Of a stretch of DNA of 64,000 nucleotides, positions 52,333 to 61,319 are shown piece by piece (the stretch's first letter is position 1; each line of letters starts with the position of its first letter). Below the pieces are notes generated by a model. The model was not told the origin of the DNA, searched no databases, and saw only the letters and a list, made by a program, of their open reading frames with translations. This DNA is from Ruminococcaceae bacterium UBA3818. GTDB taxonomy: Bacteria > Bacillota > Clostridia > Oscillospirales > Ruminococcaceae. The translations under genes and the position numbers were made by a program. Location: positions 1 to 64,000 of the forward strand of contig DFDW01000019.1 of the NCBI GenBank assembly GCA_002369315.1, read 5' to 3'.

Positions 52333-52371
52333 TCGGCAGCAATGCCGGTTTTTGCGGCGGATTTCCGCCGC
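52333..52371 (+). other. Hairpins between nusG and rplK
   Basis: CGGCA/TGCCG followed by GTTTTTG (52334-52353) looks like a weak terminator, and GCGGCGG/CCGCCGC (52354-52371) is a second perfect stem immediately after. They may set partial read-through or reflect a leader for rplK. Confidence 0.45.
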
Positions 52372-52471
52372 GCTTGGGTGTGTCCCGGGCGTCTGTCCGG
52401 TTCATGCCTGTGGGAGGGACGGGAATCCGACCGTTCCGCCATGAACCACAGAAACTATGGAGGTGCAAATT

Positions 52472-52897
52472 ATGGCTCAAAAGGTTGTCGGCTTTATCAA
52501 GCTGCAGATACCTGCCGGAAAAGCAACGCCGGCGCCGCCTGTTGGTCCGGCTCTCGGTCAGCATGGCGTCAACATCATGTCCTTTACGAAGGAATTCAAC
52601 GAGCGTACCAAAAATGATATCGGTATGGTAATCCCTGTGGTTATCACCGTGTACGCGGACCGCTCTTTCTCGTTCGTAACCAAGACTCCGCCTGCTGCGA
52701 TCCTGATCAAAAAGGCCTGCGGTATCGAAAGCGGTTCTGGTGTGCCGAACAAGACAAAGGTAGCCAAAATTACCAAAGAGCAGGTAAGAAAAATCGCGGA
52801 ACAGAAAATGCCCGACCTGAACGCCGCTAACGTGGAATCGGCTATGAGCATGATCGCCGGTACTGCACGCAGCATGGGTGTAGAGGTCGTAGACTAA
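52472..52897 (+). CDS. rplK: Ribosomal protein uL11
   Basis: 141 residues. Begins AQKVVGFIKLQIPAGKATPAPPVGPALGQHGVNIM, a stretch near-invariant among bacteria. It binds the GTPase centre of 23S rRNA. GGAGG precedes the ATG at 52472. Confidence 0.98.
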   Translation: MAQKVVGFIKLQIPAGKATPAPPVGPALGQHGVNIMSFTKEFNERTKNDIGMVIPVVITVYADRSFSFVTKTPPAAILIKKACGIESGSGVPNKTKVAKITKEQVRKIAEQKMPDLNAANVESAMSMIAGTARSMGVEVVD

Positions 52898-52954
52898 GCT
52901 CCCGGGTGGGAGGAAAATTCCGTTTATTACCACTCATAAGGGAGGAGAACGAGT

Positions 52955-53656
52955 ATGAAACACGGTAAAAAATATAACGACAGCTCCAAACTTGTTGACA
53001 GAACCAAACTGTACGACGTGGAGGAAGCGATGGACCTGTGTGTCAAAACCGCTACCGCCAAGTTTGACGAGACTGTGGAAGTACATGTAAGACTGGGCGT
53101 AGACTCCCGCCATGCTGACCAGCAGGTCCGCGGCGCGGTAGTACTGCCCAACGGAACCGGTAAATCGGTTCGCGTTTTGGTATTCTGCAAAGGCGATAAT
53201 GTTCAGCTGGCGAAAGATGCCGGTGCTGAGTTTGTCGGCGCAGAAGATATGATGCAGAAGATCCAGGGCGAAGGCTGGATGGATTTTGACGTTGTTATCG
53301 CAACCCCGGATATGATGGGCGTTGTAGGCCGTCTGGGTAAAATCCTGGGCCCGAGAGGCTTGATGCCGAACCCCAAGGCCGGTACTGTTACCCCCGACGT
53401 TGCCAAAGCGGTAACCGAGGCGAAAGCCGGTAAGATTGAGTACCGCCTGGATAAGACCAACATCATCCATTGCCCCATCGGCAAAGCTTCTTTCGGCGCG
53501 CAGAAGCTGCAGGAGAACTTTGATACTCTGATGGACGCGATTGTAAAAGCGAAACCCGCGGCGGCCAAAGGCCAGTACGTCAGATCTTGCGTTATCACTC
53601 CTACCATGGGACCTGGCATCAAGATCAACCCTGGCAAATTTGTTCCCACCGTATAA
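52955..53656 (+). CDS. rplA: Ribosomal protein uL1
   Basis: 233 residues, two-domain L1 stalk protein. KHGKKYNDSSKLVDRTKLYDVEEA at the start, ILGPRGLMPNPKAGTVTPDV in the second domain. It also represses its own mRNA in many bacteria by binding an L1-like RNA site; no such site was searched for here. GGGAGG precedes the ATG. Confidence 0.98.
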   Translation: MKHGKKYNDSSKLVDRTKLYDVEEAMDLCVKTATAKFDETVEVHVRLGVDSRHADQQVRGAVVLPNGTGKSVRVLVFCKGDNVQLAKDAGAEFVGAEDMMQKIQGEGWMDFDVVIATPDMMGVVGRLGKILGPRGLMPNPKAGTVTPDVAKAVTEAKAGKIEYRLDKTNIIHCPIGKASFGAQKLQENFDTLMDAIVKAKPAAAKGQYVRSCVITPTMGPGIKINPGKFVPTV

Positions 53657-53667
53657 GAAGGATTTTT

Positions 53668-53697
53668 CAGCTCCGCTTTGGCGGGGCTGTTCCTTTG
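53668..53697 (+). terminator. Weak terminator after rplA
   Basis: CAGCTCCGC pairs with GGCGGGGCTG around TTT, with TCCTTTG after it. Confidence 0.5.
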
Positions 53698-53719
53698 TCA
53701 GCTTTTTTTGATAAAAGCC

Positions 53720-53748
53720 TTGACAAGCCTGGACGAATACCATATAAT
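53720..53748 (+). promoter_or_regulatory. Promoter for rplJ-rplL
   Basis: Consensus TTGACA (53720-53725), 17-base spacer and TATAAT (53743-53748). One of the strongest promoters in the window. Confidence 0.88.
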
Positions 53749-53754
53749 ATAAAA

Positions 53755-53884
53755 GCTGTCATATTCCAAAGACAGCAGGTGCTTTTGCATAAAAGGGTTC
53801 CCCTTGCCTGCCGAGGAAATATCGCCAGAATGAATCAAGATCTCATTTGGGCTCTTTCCAAGGTCGTTGGAAAGAGCCCTTTTT
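53755..53884 (+). promoter_or_regulatory. L10 leader RNA with attenuator
   Basis: The leader carries AGACAGCAGGTGC...CCTTGCCTGCCGAGG, the conserved kink-turn helix of the ribosomal L10 leader, and ends in a perfect terminator, GGGCTCTTTCC/GGAAAGAGCCC (53849-53879), followed by TTTTT. In the family, L10(L12)4 binds the leader and lets the terminator form, matching L10/L12 output to ribosome assembly. Confidence 0.9.
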
Positions 53885-53918
53885 GTATGAAGTAGATACT
53901 TTCAGGAGGTGAATAGAC

Positions 53919-54431
53919 TTGCCTAGCGAGAAAGCTTTACAAGCAAAACAGGAGGTTGTCGCCCAGCTGAAAAGCAAACTGGATGGCGCTGTAGCCGGCG
54001 TTCTGGTCGATTACAGAGGCATTACCGTTGCGGACGATACCAAACTGCGCCGTGAGCTCAGAGAAGCTGGAATCGATTACGCTGTTGTCAAAAACACCCT
54101 GCTGCGCCGTGCGCTGGAGGGAACTGAGTACAGCGAGATGTCTTCTGTTCTCGAGAACACGACCGCATTCGCGGTAAGCCATGAGGATCCGGTGGCCGCT
54201 GCCAAGATCCTGGCGAAATTTGCAGAGGATTCCAAAGGCTCTTTTGCAATCAAAGCGGGCTTTGTAGAAGGAAAGGTTTTGGATGTTTCCGGTGTAACCG
54301 CACTGGCCAAGCTGCCTTCCAAAGAACAGCTGCTCGTTCAGCTGCTCAGCGTGCTCAATGGCAACATCAGAGGTCTGGCTGTTGCGCTTAATGCCATCGT
54401 TGAGAAAGAGAACGAAAAAGAGAGCGCTTAA
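53919..54431 (+). CDS. rplJ: Ribosomal protein uL10
   Basis: 170 residues. Typical segments are GVLVDYRGITVADDTKLRRELREAGIDYAVVKNTLLRRAL and, towards the end, NGNIRGLAVALNAIVEK. The stalk base binds L11 and L12. It starts at TTG 53919, ten bases from AGGAGG, a common choice for tightly regulated ribosomal genes. Confidence 0.97.
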   Translation: MPSEKALQAKQEVVAQLKSKLDGAVAGVLVDYRGITVADDTKLRRELREAGIDYAVVKNTLLRRALEGTEYSEMSSVLENTTAFAVSHEDPVAAAKILAKFAEDSKGSFAIKAGFVEGKVLDVSGVTALAKLPSKEQLLVQLLSVLNGNIRGLAVALNAIVEKENEKESA

Positions 54432-54482
54432 TCGCGTTTTCACAACTGCATGAAACAAACCAAATTATAGGAGGTAGCTACA

Positions 54483-54860
54483 ATGGCTTCTGAGAAAATT
54501 GTAAAATTTGTAGAAGAGATCAAAACCCTTACCGTCCTGGAACTGGCGGATCTGGTAAAAGCGATTGAAGAAGAATTCGGCGTTTCTGCCGCTGCTCCCG
54601 TTATGGTTGCTGGCCCGGCTGCCGGCGCTGCTCCCGCTGCTGAGGAGAAAACCGAGTTTGACGTTGTTCTGGCTGAGGCTGGCGCTTCCAAGATGGGCGT
54701 TATCAAACTGGTGAAAGAGATCACCGGTCTGGGCCTGAAAGAAGCGAAAGAGGTTGTCGATGGCGCTCCCAAGACCATCAAAGAGGCTGTTTCCAAAGCA
54801 GAGGCCGAGGAAATCAAAGCAAAATTGGAAGAGGCTGGCGCGAAAGTCGAGCTCAAATAA
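54483..54860 (+). CDS. rplL: Ribosomal protein bL12 (L7/L12)
   Basis: 125 residues: an N-terminal dimerisation helix (ILTVLELADLVKAIEEEFGVSA-like), an Ala-rich hinge and a C-terminal domain, KTEFDVVLAEAGASKMGVIKLVKEITGLGLKEAKEVVDGAPKTIKE. Multi-copy stalk protein that recruits translation factors. AGGAGG is seven bases ahead of the ATG. Confidence 0.98.
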   Translation: MASEKIVKFVEEIKTLTVLELADLVKAIEEEFGVSAAAPVMVAGPAAGAAPAAEEKTEFDVVLAEAGASKMGVIKLVKEITGLGLKEAKEVVDGAPKTIKEAVSKAEAEEIKAKLEEAGAKVELK

Positions 54861-54877
54861 GCTTTTTGAAACAAAGA

Positions 54878-54908
54878 ATGCCGCAGCAATCGCTGCGGCA
54901 TTTTATTT
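54878..54908 (+). terminator. Terminator after rplL
   Basis: ATGCCGCAGC pairs perfectly with GCTGCGGCAT, followed by TTTATTTT. Confidence 0.92.
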
Positions 54909-54936
54909 TGTAATCAAATCTGCTGCTCAAAAGGCA

Positions 54937-54970
54937 CAAAAAAGGACCGCCGTAAATAGGCGGTCCTGCT
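54937..54970 (-). terminator. Terminator after the HPr-like gene
   Basis: AGGACCGCC and GGCGGTCCT form a perfect stem; on the minus strand it is followed by TTTTTT. Confidence 0.85.
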
Positions 54971-54988
54971 TTTGATTTGGATTTCTGA

Positions 54989-55219
54989 TTATTCCACAAT
55001 AAAGCGCTGGATTTCTTTTAAAAACGCGTCGCAGTCATCGGAATGAATCTCCATTTTAATCGGCTTGGAAAGATCCAGGCTGAAAATGCCCATGATGGAC
55101 TTGCCGTCAATGTGATATCTGCCGGAAACCAGGTCAACCTCGAAATCATAACGGGCAACGATGTTGACGAATTCTTTCACATCAACGATGGTGTTCAAAG
55201 AGATTGTTTTTGTAATCAT
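54989..55219 (-). CDS. HPr-family protein lacking the active-site His
   Basis: 76 residues. The C-terminal two-thirds, YHIDGKSIMGIFSLDLSKPIKMEIHS, match HPr around the regulatory Ser (Ser41 here, Ser46 in HPr), but the N-terminal GLHARPA is replaced by NTIVDVKEF, so there is no phosphocarrier His15. This is the logic of Crh (Gln15) in Bacillus, which serves only catabolite repression. True HPr is at 12.9 kb. AAGGAGG before ATG 55219 defines the start. Confidence 0.75.
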   Translation of the reverse strand: MITKTISLNTIVDVKEFVNIVARYDFEVDLVSGRYHIDGKSIMGIFSLDLSKPIKMEIHSDDCDAFLKEIQRFIVE

Positions 55220-55454
55220 AATCGGTTCCTCCTTCATGTAATATTATTTTTATTCTTTCTTACCAATTACAACCATATACAATTTCAATCTTTTTGTCAA
55301 TGTACAATTGTATTTATTTTGGCTTTTTGCTAGAATATTGGAGGGAAAAACAAAGAAGCAGGCAGTTTTCTTTGTAATTTTTGTTAAATTTTATCATTTC
55401 CTTTTGTATAAATGAGATAAAAGTTTTCCACTATCCTAAAATCAGGAGGAAGCA

Positions 55455-56744
55455 ATGAAAGCGGTATTTGTAACGTTGGGCTGTAAAGTCAATCAATATG
55501 AGACGCAAGTTCTGGAAGAAAAGTTTGCCAAGGCGGGGATTGCGTTGGCGAAAGAGGGCGAAAAAGCTGATTTTTGCATCGTAAATTCCTGTACGGTGAC
55601 GGCGTCGGGCGATAAAAAGACCAGGCAAATGCTGCGCCGTCTCAAGCGCCAATACCCGGATGCGGTAATGGTGCTGACCGGATGTTATCCGCAGGCGTTT
55701 CCGCAGGAGGCTTCGGAGTTGGAAGAGGCGGATATTGTGACCGGTTCTACCAATCGAAGCGGCCTGCTGGATCTGGTGCAGGCTTATCTGCAGACCCCGC
55801 AGCGAATGGTCCAGATCATTCCGCACCAAAAAGGGGAAGCTTTTGAAAAGATGACTGCCACCCATTTTTCCGAGCGGACCCGCGCTTTCGTCAAGATCCA
55901 GGACGGATGCGACCGTTATTGCGCCTACTGTATTATCCCCTATGCCCGCGGACCGGTGCGTTCCAAGCCGCTTTCGGATATTACGGCAGAGCTTGGCCAG
56001 CTTGCGGCGCAGGGCTATCAGGAAGTGGTGCTGGTGGGCATCAACCTGCCTTGCTACGGCAAGGATTTGGGACTGCGGCTGATCGACGCGGTGGAGGCTG
56101 CCTGCCAAGTGGAGGGCATCCGCCGTATCCGCCTGGGGTCGCTGGAGCCGGAGCTTCTGACGGCAGAGGACTTAAAAAGGCTGGCTGCCCAACCGAAATT
56201 CTGCCCCCAGTTTCACCTGTCGCTGCAAAGCGGCTGTGACCGTACGTTGAAAGCCATGAACCGCCATTACGACAGCGCCGAGTACCGGCGGATCGTGCAG
56301 GATATTCGCAAAGCGTTTGAAAATCCCTCCATCACCACCGATATTATGGTAGGCTTTCCCGGAGAAACAGAAGAGGATTTCCGGCAGTCGGCGGATTTTG
56401 CCAAGGAGATCGGCCTGGCGAAAGCCCATGTATTCGCCTATTCGGTCCGCCCGGGTACCCGCGCGGCGTCGATGCCGGATCAGGTTTCCCAGAGGGAGAA
56501 GGAGCAGCGAAGCTCCCGATTGATTGAAGTGACGAACGCGACAAGACAGGCATTTTTGCAGGCGCAGGTAGGACGGGAAGAGGAGGTCCTTTTCGAGACC
56601 ACTCAAACGCCTTACGGAATCGAGGGCTATACGCCAAACTATACGCCCGTATGTGTGGAATCCCATGAGGATATCCGTGGGCAGATCCGACGGGTGCGCA
56701 TTACGGCGGCCTTGAATGATCTGTGTTTGGGAGAATTGGTATAG
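55455..56744 (+). CDS. mtaB: tRNA t6A37 methylthiotransferase MtaB
   Basis: 429 residues, radical SAM methylthiotransferase. N-terminal UPF0004 domain opens KAVFVTLGCKVNQYETQVLEE, as in MtaB. The radical SAM cluster is GCDRYCAYC (about Cys152, Cys156, Cys159), and a TRAM-like domain follows (about 370-429). It converts t6A to ms2t6A at position 37 of ANN-decoding tRNAs. AGGAGG precedes the ATG. The sequence is nearer MtaB than MiaB or RimO by the KVNQYET start. Confidence 0.92.
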   Translation: MKAVFVTLGCKVNQYETQVLEEKFAKAGIALAKEGEKADFCIVNSCTVTASGDKKTRQMLRRLKRQYPDAVMVLTGCYPQAFPQEASELEEADIVTGSTNRSGLLDLVQAYLQTPQRMVQIIPHQKGEAFEKMTATHFSERTRAFVKIQDGCDRYCAYCIIPYARGPVRSKPLSDITAELGQLAAQGYQEVVLVGINLPCYGKDLGLRLIDAVEAACQVEGIRRIRLGSLEPELLTAEDLKRLAAQPKFCPQFHLSLQSGCDRTLKAMNRHYDSAEYRRIVQDIRKAFENPSITTDIMVGFPGETEEDFRQSADFAKEIGLAKAHVFAYSVRPGTRAASMPDQVSQREKEQRSSRLIEVTNATRQAFLQAQVGREEEVLFETTQTPYGIEGYTPNYTPVCVESHEDIRGQIRRVRITAALNDLCLGELV

Positions 56745-56761
56745 CGTCCGTTTTATGTACC

Positions 56762-56791
56762 AAAAGCAGCCGGGACCCGGCTGCTTTTTTT
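56762..56791 (+). terminator. Terminator after mtaB
   Basis: AAAAGCAGCCGG pairs with CCGGCTGCTTTT, followed by T-run. Confidence 0.9.
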
Positions 56792-56793
56792 GG

Positions 56794-57426
56794 TCAGGAC
56801 ACAGAGGGCAGCAGAGATTTTGACAGAATACCGCTCAGTTCATCCAGCGAAATCGAGAAAGACAGCGTTGTGCGCGCATCGGGAGAGGGGAACAGTAAAA
56901 CCAGTTCGTCCTGTGTCAGATAAAAGTCCTGCAGGGTGGGCAGATCGGCAGAAATTCCCTGTTTTTCCCGCCAGTCAGCGCTGGATTTTGCCAGCACATC
57001 GACAAAATCCGGCGAGGCAAACAGATCCTCCAGCCGCAGCTGCACTCCGTTTTGCGGCAGAAAGACAAAGCCCTTTTGCCGCTGCTCGCCGCCGCAGCAG
57101 GAGGAAAATACGATGCTGAAAAAGTGGATGTCGTTGCGCTTGATTTCGAAAGTCGTTTGCCCTTGCAACTGCCGGGATTCTTTTTTTGCCCGCAGCCGTG
57201 TGTTCAACGCCGTGCTTTGGCTGTATTCCCGCAGGAAGCCGTTCAGCCGCTGTTGGGTGACCCGGCTTTCTCCTCGGGTGATTTGCGGATAGCTGTAAGT
57301 GTATTCCACCCACTGATCCTGTATCTTGTTTTCAATGGCCAGGTAATCCATCCGGTCATTGGCGGCGGCGTAGGGCGTTTGCCATAAACAAAAAAGGACC
57401 GCCGCAAGGAATGCGATTTTTTTCAT
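56794..57426 (-). CDS. Secreted DUF3298/RsiV-like protein
   Basis: 210 residues with an N-terminal signal peptide (MKKIAFLAAVLFCLWQTPYAAA). The body resembles DUF3298/DUF4163: a YTYSYPQITRG...VTQQRLNGFLREYS helix, HFFSIVFSSCCGGEQRQKGFVFLPQNGVQLRLEDLF, and ..LTQDELVLLFPSPDARTTLSFSISLDEL. RsiV, an anti-sigma factor that senses lysozyme, has this fold, but no sigma gene is adjacent here. ATG 57426 gives the cleanest signal peptide. Confidence 0.65.
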   Translation of the reverse strand: MKKIAFLAAVLFCLWQTPYAAANDRMDYLAIENKIQDQWVEYTYSYPQITRGESRVTQQRLNGFLREYSQSTALNTRLRAKKESRQLQGQTTFEIKRNDIHFFSIVFSSCCGGEQRQKGFVFLPQNGVQLRLEDLFASPDFVDVLAKSSADWREKQGISADLPTLQDFYLTQDELVLLFPSPDARTTLSFSISLDELSGILSKSLLPSVS

Positions 57427-57662
57427 GGTTTTGCACCGCCTTTTCCGCACGCTTGAAACTGCAAAAGCAGTTCCCGTTTAGTATTTGCTCCAAGCGGCGC
57501 AGAAGCCGTTTCCCCAGAGCAAAAATAGCTGGAAAACCGGTGAAAAAATAGTTTTTTTAGCTGTTTTTTCCTGAAAAACAGCCATCTGGACGGCTTTGCA
57601 GACATGTAGCCGTCCTCTGCGGCATAGACTGTACCATTCAGATATCTGCGGAGGTGGCAAAA

Positions 57663-58844
57663 TTGACCTTTCATCCATTGCAAAGAGCAGCAGTGTGTTT
57701 GCTTGCTTTTTTTATAGGCGCCGTACCGGTCTGGGCCGATGAGGCGACAAACAAGGATCCCGCAGCGGCGGGACTGCGGCTGGAGTGCAAATCCGCCATT
57801 TTAATGGAACAGACAACAGGTCAGGTGTTATATGAGATGGACGCCGATGTTCCAATGCCGCCTGCCTCCATTACCAAAATCATGACGCTGCTTTTGACGT
57901 TTGAGGCGATGGAGCAGGGGAAATTCCAGTATGATACGGTTTTGAGCTGTTCGGAGCACGCAGCCTCCATGGGCGGATCCCAGATCTGGCTGGAACCAGG
58001 GGAAGAAATGACCGTGGACGAAATCCTGCGGGCGACCTTTATTTCCTCGGCAAACGATGCCGCTGTTGTACTGGCGGAGGCGGTGGCGGGAAGCGAGGAT
58101 ACTTTTGTCAGCATGATGAATGAAAAAGCCAAAGAGCTGGGAATGGAGAATACCCATTTTTCCAACGCTACCGGCCTGGATGCCCAAGAGCATTACTCCA
58201 CGGCCCGGGATATTGCGCTGATGTCGGCAGCGCTGCTGAAGTACCCGGATGTGACCCGCTATTCCACCGTTTGGATGGATAGCCTGCGCGGTGGGCAGAC
58301 AGAATTGGTCAACACCAACAAAATGGTGCGGTTTTACAACGGAGCGACCGGGCTTAAAACCGGTACAACCGATGGAGCGGGCAGCTGTCTGTCGGCATCT
58401 GCCCAACGGGATGGCCTTTCTTTGATTGCGGTGAGTCTGGGGTCGGACACCAGCGCCCAACGGTTTGCAAGCTGCAGGACGCTGTTGGATTACGGATTTG
58501 CCAATTACGTCACCGTACAGCCTCCATCCTTGGAGGAACAGCTGACGCCGGTGCCCGTATTGCATGGCGTGCAGCGGCAGGTGGAACTCGATTACGATTT
58601 GCCGCCGTCCTTCGTCATGAAGCGGGGAGAAGAAAACAGTCTGGAACAGCAGGTGCAGCTGGCGGAAAATGTGGAAGCGCCTGTGGAGAAAGGCCAGCAG
58701 CTGGGTACGGTTGTAGTCAGCAAAGGCGGAACGGTTCTGGGCGAATATCCGGTGAAGGCCAAGGTGGATGTGGAAAAAATCGATTTTGGAAAAGGAATGG
58801 GGATCCTGTTTGGCTCTCTGTTGGGGAAGCAGCCGCCGCAGTAA
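57663..58844 (+). CDS. Serine-type D-Ala-D-Ala carboxypeptidase (DacF/PBP5-like)
   Basis: 393 residues, signal peptide (about 1-27, ending VWADE). Peptidase S11: SxxK in PPASITKIMT (Ser69), SxN in ISSANDAA and KTG in LKTGTTDG (about 232). A C-terminal beta domain follows. It removes the last D-Ala of stem peptides and limits cross-linking. TTG 57663 is better spaced from GGAGG than the GTG at 57654. The end GMGILFGSLLGKQPPQ is hydrophobic and may serve as a membrane anchor. Confidence 0.92.
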   Translation: MTFHPLQRAAVCLLAFFIGAVPVWADEATNKDPAAAGLRLECKSAILMEQTTGQVLYEMDADVPMPPASITKIMTLLLTFEAMEQGKFQYDTVLSCSEHAASMGGSQIWLEPGEEMTVDEILRATFISSANDAAVVLAEAVAGSEDTFVSMMNEKAKELGMENTHFSNATGLDAQEHYSTARDIALMSAALLKYPDVTRYSTVWMDSLRGGQTELVNTNKMVRFYNGATGLKTGTTDGAGSCLSASAQRDGLSLIAVSLGSDTSAQRFASCRTLLDYGFANYVTVQPPSLEEQLTPVPVLHGVQRQVELDYDLPPSFVMKRGEENSLEQQVQLAENVEAPVEKGQQLGTVVVSKGGTVLGEYPVKAKVDVEKIDFGKGMGILFGSLLGKQPPQ

Positions 58845-59229
58845 GAAAGATGCAAAGGTGAGCATGTCCCGCCGGGAAAGGATTTGGCAATGCCGGCGCG
58901 CAAACGGAGTTTAGCTCAAAAAGACGCGGCAGAAGAATAAAGGCGATGCGCAAAGGCGAAGAGCCTGCCCCGAAAAGGTTCCGCTTTTGGTTGTTTGACG
59001 ATTTTTCGCATCCCTTTTCCGCGAAAGATAAAAGATAGAGATCTTTTTGTATTTGCAATGGATGGCGTTCGGATTGCAAAACGAAAAACGATCGGAACAC
59101 AGGCCCGGCCCGCGCCGATTCCGGCGGCCGGGCCGTTTATTTTGAGAAACGTTTTGCTGTTTTCGAAAAAAGATTTTTTCGAAAACAGCGGAATGATGAA
59201 CTATTTTTTCGAAACTTGCCATAAGGTTC
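58845..59229. other. Intergenic stretch before pgi
   Basis: A 30-codon frame (ATG 58946, MRKGEEPAPK start) has no ribosome site and no relatives recognised. A GC-rich hairpin, GGCCCGGCC (59102-59110) with GGCCGGGCC (59126-59134), followed by GTTTATTTT, may be a terminator. Nothing else is supported. Confidence 0.4.
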
Positions 59230-59258
59230 TTGAAATGGACAGGCAATTAGAGTAAAAT
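59230..59258 (+). promoter_or_regulatory. Promoter for pgi
   Basis: TTGAAA (59230-59235), a 17-base spacer and TAAAAT (59253-59258), giving a leader of about 25 bases. Confidence 0.7.
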
Positions 59259-59289
59259 AAATCTATATCATTGGGAGGACGTTGAGGAA

Positions 59290-60627
59290 ATGGTAATCAA
59301 ATGCAATACGGGATATCTGAATGATTTTATCGGCGATCATGAATGGGAAGCGATGACCCCTCAAATGAAAGCCGCACATGAAACACTGCATGGCAGAACG
59401 GGTCTGGGAAGTGATTTCCTTGGCTGGATGGATCTGCCGGTGGACTATGACAAAGAAGAATTCGCAAGGATTCAAAAAGCTGCCGAAAAAATCAAAAACG
59501 ACAGCGAAGTGCTGATTGTTATTGGGATCGGCGGTTCCTACCTGGGGGCCCGTGCTGTAATCGAGCAGCTGCGTTCTCCGCTGTACAACAGCAAGAAAAA
59601 GGATACGCCGGACATTTACTTTGTGGGGAATTCCATCAACCCGACTTATTTGAGCGAAGTCCTTTCTATTTGCGAAGGAAGAGATATTTCGGTCAATGTC
59701 ATTTCCAAATCCGGTACCACCACGGAACCGGCGCTGGCATTCCGTATTTTCCGGGAGCTGCTGGAGCAGAAATACGGTAAGGAAGGGGCAAAACACCGTA
59801 TTTACGCAACGACAGACAAGGCGAAAGGGACACTGAAAGAATTGTCTGACCGGGAAGGCTACGAAACCTTTGTTGTTCCGGATGACGTGGGCGGCCGTTT
59901 TTCTGTGCTGACCGCAGTTGGCCTTTTGCCCATCGCAGTGGCCGGTATTGACATCAAAGCGCTGATGGAAGGCGCGGCAGCGGCGCGGGAAGCGTTTGCT
60001 GAGCCGGATCTTTCCAAAAACGAATGCTATAAATACGCTGTGCTGCGCAACATCCTTTACCGCAAGGGTAAGAGCGTTGAGATGTTTATCACCTATGATC
60101 CTGCTTTCGCTATGATGAATGAATGGCTCAAACAGCTGTTTGGTGAGAGCGAGGGAAAAGACAATAAGGGCTTGTATCCTTCGTCGGCGGTATTTTCCAC
60201 CGATTTGCACAGCTTGGGACAGTTTATCCAGGAAGGTTCCCGCATCATGTTTGAAACGGTGATCCGCCCTGCGAAGCCCATCCAGGATTATTTTGTGAAA
60301 AATGACCCCGATAATTTTGACGGATTAAATTTCCTGTCCAACCAGAATATGTCGGTGGTAAACGATAAAGCGTTCCAGGGAACCGTGCTGGCCCATACCC
60401 AGGGCGGCGTTCCCAACGTAATTTTGGAACTGCCGCAGATGGATGAGTTCCATTTGGGATATTTGATCTACTTCTTTGAAAAAGCCTGCGCGATGTCCGG
60501 CTATATGCTGGGAGTGAATCCTTTCAATCAGCCCGGCGTGGAGAGCTATAAGAGCAACATGTTCGCGCTTTTGGGCAAACCCGGCTATGAGGACAAAAAA
60601 GCCCAGCTGGAAGCGAAAATCAAATAA
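59290..60627 (+). CDS. pgi: Glucose-6-phosphate isomerase
   Basis: 445 residues, the short bacterial form. VIGIGGSYLGARAVIEQL, ISKSGTTTEPALAFR and SSAVFSTDLHSLGQFIQEG hold the sugar-phosphate site; the C-terminus carries FNQPGVESYK with the catalytic Lys. Interconverts glucose and fructose 6-phosphate in glycolysis. Confidence 0.97.
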   Translation: MVIKCNTGYLNDFIGDHEWEAMTPQMKAAHETLHGRTGLGSDFLGWMDLPVDYDKEEFARIQKAAEKIKNDSEVLIVIGIGGSYLGARAVIEQLRSPLYNSKKKDTPDIYFVGNSINPTYLSEVLSICEGRDISVNVISKSGTTTEPALAFRIFRELLEQKYGKEGAKHRIYATTDKAKGTLKELSDREGYETFVVPDDVGGRFSVLTAVGLLPIAVAGIDIKALMEGAAAAREAFAEPDLSKNECYKYAVLRNILYRKGKSVEMFITYDPAFAMMNEWLKQLFGESEGKDNKGLYPSSAVFSTDLHSLGQFIQEGSRIMFETVIRPAKPIQDYFVKNDPDNFDGLNFLSNQNMSVVNDKAFQGTVLAHTQGGVPNVILELPQMDEFHLGYLIYFFEKACAMSGYMLGVNPFNQPGVESYKSNMFALLGKPGYEDKKAQLEAKIK

Positions 60628-60690
60628 TTTTGTTGTTTTCGTCTTCGGACGAATCCATAGAAGATTTAATAACCTAAGGAGGACACAAAC

Positions 60691-61101
60691 ATGATAAAAC
60701 TTATCGTGGGTAACAAAGGCTCCGGAAAAACCAAAACTTTGATCGACATGATTAACAAAGCGGCGAAAACCACTTCTGGAAACATTGTCTGCATTGAAAA
60801 AGGCCTGAAAATGACCTATGATATTGATTATTCGGTCCGTTTGATCGACATTGAAAGCTACAGCGTGGAAGGATTCGACGCATTCTACGGCTTTATTGCC
60901 GGTATCTGCGCGGGCAACTACGATATCACCGAGATCTTTATCGACGCGACGCTGAAGATTGGCGGCAGAGATCTGAACGCCTTTGCCGCGATGATCGAAA
61001 AGCTGGAAAAACTGACTGCGGAAAACAAAGTGGAGATGGTCTTCACCGTATCCTGCGACCGCTCTGAACTGCCGGAATCGGTTTTGTCTTACATCATCTA
61101 A
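60691..61101 (+). CDS. Small P-loop protein of unknown function
   Basis: 136 residues. Walker A GNKGSGKTKTLIDM at 7-20. A Walker B-like strand EIFIDATLKIGG lies near 90. No sensor or arginine-finger motif, so a nucleotide-binding regulator is as likely as an enzyme. It follows pgi by 63 bases with AGGAGG and ends in a terminator; it may be co-transcribed with pgi. Confidence 0.75.
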   Translation: MIKLIVGNKGSGKTKTLIDMINKAAKTTSGNIVCIEKGLKMTYDIDYSVRLIDIESYSVEGFDAFYGFIAGICAGNYDITEIFIDATLKIGGRDLNAFAAMIEKLEKLTAENKVEMVFTVSCDRSELPESVLSYII

Positions 61102-61118
61102 CATTATGATGAAGAAGA

Positions 61119-61147
61119 CGGGCGCATATTTATGCGCCCGTTCTTTT
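61119..61147 (+). terminator. Terminator after the P-loop gene
   Basis: CGGGCGCAT pairs with ATGCGCCCG, followed by TTCTTTTT. Confidence 0.9.
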
Positions 61148-61265
61148 TCGCAAGCTCCGGCGCACGGAAAGGCCCGTGTTTTTTGCGGAATAGATGCATT
61201 TTTAAGGCTTGTGAGCCGGATTTTCGGCCGAATGTATGAAAAAGTAAAATTACGCCAAACTTGTA

Positions 61266-61294
61266 TTGACAAACCTTTTTGATGTCGATATAAT
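61266..61294 (+). promoter_or_regulatory. Promoter for DUF177-rpmF
   Basis: Consensus TTGACA (61266-61271), 17-base spacer, TATAAT (61289-61294); leader about 20 bases. Confidence 0.88.
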
Positions 61295-61319
61295 TAAATT
61301 CGTGGCGTTATGAGGTATC

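Noticed and set aside
51311..52933. 540-codon minus-strand frame opposite rpmG, secE, nusG and rplK
   Set aside because: Shadow of ribosomal-operon genes with strong codon bias; low-complexity His/Phe/Arg-rich translation.
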